Positions 5,433 to 5,542 of a DNA stretch of 5,542 nucleotides are shown here, one piece after another. Positions within the stretch are counted from its first letter, which is position 1. Each line of letters starts with the position of its first letter. Under the pieces are notes generated by a model that did not search any database, was not told where the DNA came from, and was given only the letters and a program-made list of their open reading frames with translations. Made by a program: the position numbers and the translations under genes. Source of the stretch: Phytomonospora sp040655735 (GTDB taxonomy: Bacteria > Actinomycetota > Actinomycetes > Mycobacteriales > Micromonosporaceae); contig NZ_JBFAKK010000035.1 in NCBI RefSeq assembly GCF_040655735.1, positions 1 through 5,542 of the forward strand, given 5' to 3'.

Positions 5433-5542
5433 CCCGCGCGTCTGTGCAGCGTCTGCGACACCACTGACAGATCATGTCGCGCACGCACCCTGCCAGCCCG
5501 TGCTGCATCAGCCCGCCACACCGAGCCAAGACCGACGAAACG
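5433..5542. other. Right-edge non-coding stretch
   Basis: No convincing gene. It holds the right copy of the 13-bp word (5475-5487), CGACACC at 5456-5462, a small dyad GACA-GATCA-TGTC (5466-5478) and a final CGAAACG at 5536-5542. A short minus-strand frame exists here but it runs through the terminator and is probably not expressed. Confidence 0.45.
5475..5487 (-). repeat. Right copy of 13-bp terminal inverted word
   Basis: TGTCGCGCACGCA is the exact reverse complement of 77-89. On the minus strand it is followed, after 12 nt, by GGTGTCG (5462-5456), matching the order at the left edge. Inference: recombinase-binding site at the element's right end. The last four bases overlap a GACA/TGTC dyad (5466-5478), a shape suited to paired recombinase binding. 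Confidence 0.45.

Larger units (their letters stand above)
77..5487 (-). mobile_element. Putative Tn554-like element with two tyrosine recombinases and a TnpC-like protein
   Basis: Seen: two intact tyrosine recombinase genes and a small HTH/coiled-coil gene lie head to tail with overlapping stop/start codons, in the order recombinase A, recombinase B, small protein. Known: this is the layout of Tn554-family transposons (tnpA, tnpB, tnpC), which move by site-specific recombination and do not make classical target duplications. Inference: the element runs between the inverted 13-bp words at 77-89 and 5475-5487, which would include the zinc-ribbon-like gene, the 76-residue gene and the plus-strand membrane gene. 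A smaller element ending at the direct copy at 4610-4622 is also possible. The module is well supported; the exact ends are not. Confidence 0.5.

Noticed and set aside
5284..5529. Minus-strand frame with several cysteines (CVRDMICQWCRRRC) at the right edge
   Set aside because: The CxxC spacing resembles a zinc ribbon, but the frame reads straight through the perfect terminator hairpin and antisense to the membrane gene, and the rest is low complexity. A decayed host-gene remnant cannot be excluded.
1..5542. CRISPR array, tRNA or rRNA gene, DDE-type insertion sequence
   Set aside because: No regularly spaced repeats, no cloverleaf or rRNA-like segment, and no DDE transposase or IS-type ends with flanking duplication were seen.

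Overview
The window is high-GC DNA with strongly G/C-ending codons, GTG starts, tightly packed genes and TAnnnT-type -10 boxes. This fits an actinomycete (Streptomyces-like Actinomycetota). That assignment rests on composition and protein style only; no rRNA, tRNA or housekeeping marker is present.

Most of the window is one minus-strand block, read from right to left. It starts with a small double-CxxC protein (4662-5015). A tyrosine recombinase of the TnpA type follows (3401-4549), then a large tyrosine recombinase of the TnpB type with zinc-binding-like modules at both ends (951-3404). After these come a DUF6262/TnpC-like helix-turn-helix plus coiled-coil protein (424-951) and a small acidic protein of unknown function (153-383). 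The order recombinase A, recombinase B, small coiled-coil protein, with overlapping stop/start codons, is that of the Tn554 family of site-specific transposons. The three core genes look intact and are probably translated as one operon. TnpA and TnpB would carry out cleavage and strand exchange, and the third protein would assist or orient the reaction. No resistance or metabolic cargo is recognisable.

On the plus strand, a small single-pass membrane-type protein (5138-5398) is divergent from the block and ends at a strong 12-bp hairpin terminator (5405-5432). The outer stretches (1-152 and 5433-5542) have no convincing gene.

The less expected part is outside the coding sequence. A 13-bp word near the left edge (77-89) is repeated inverted near the right edge (5475-5487). 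Both copies are followed inward by GGTGTCG, which suggests element ends. A near-identical copy lies in direct orientation just upstream of tnpA (4610-4622), giving a competing, smaller boundary. The 7-mer CGAAACG occurs six times between 4530 and 5542, including a perfect dyad in front of the zinc-ribbon-like gene. Both small minus-strand genes have a -10-like box 6-7 nt before the ATG, with GTCACC and a perfect 7-bp dyad just upstream, so they may be leaderless and regulated. These non-coding claims rest on pattern reading and need comparison with related loci.
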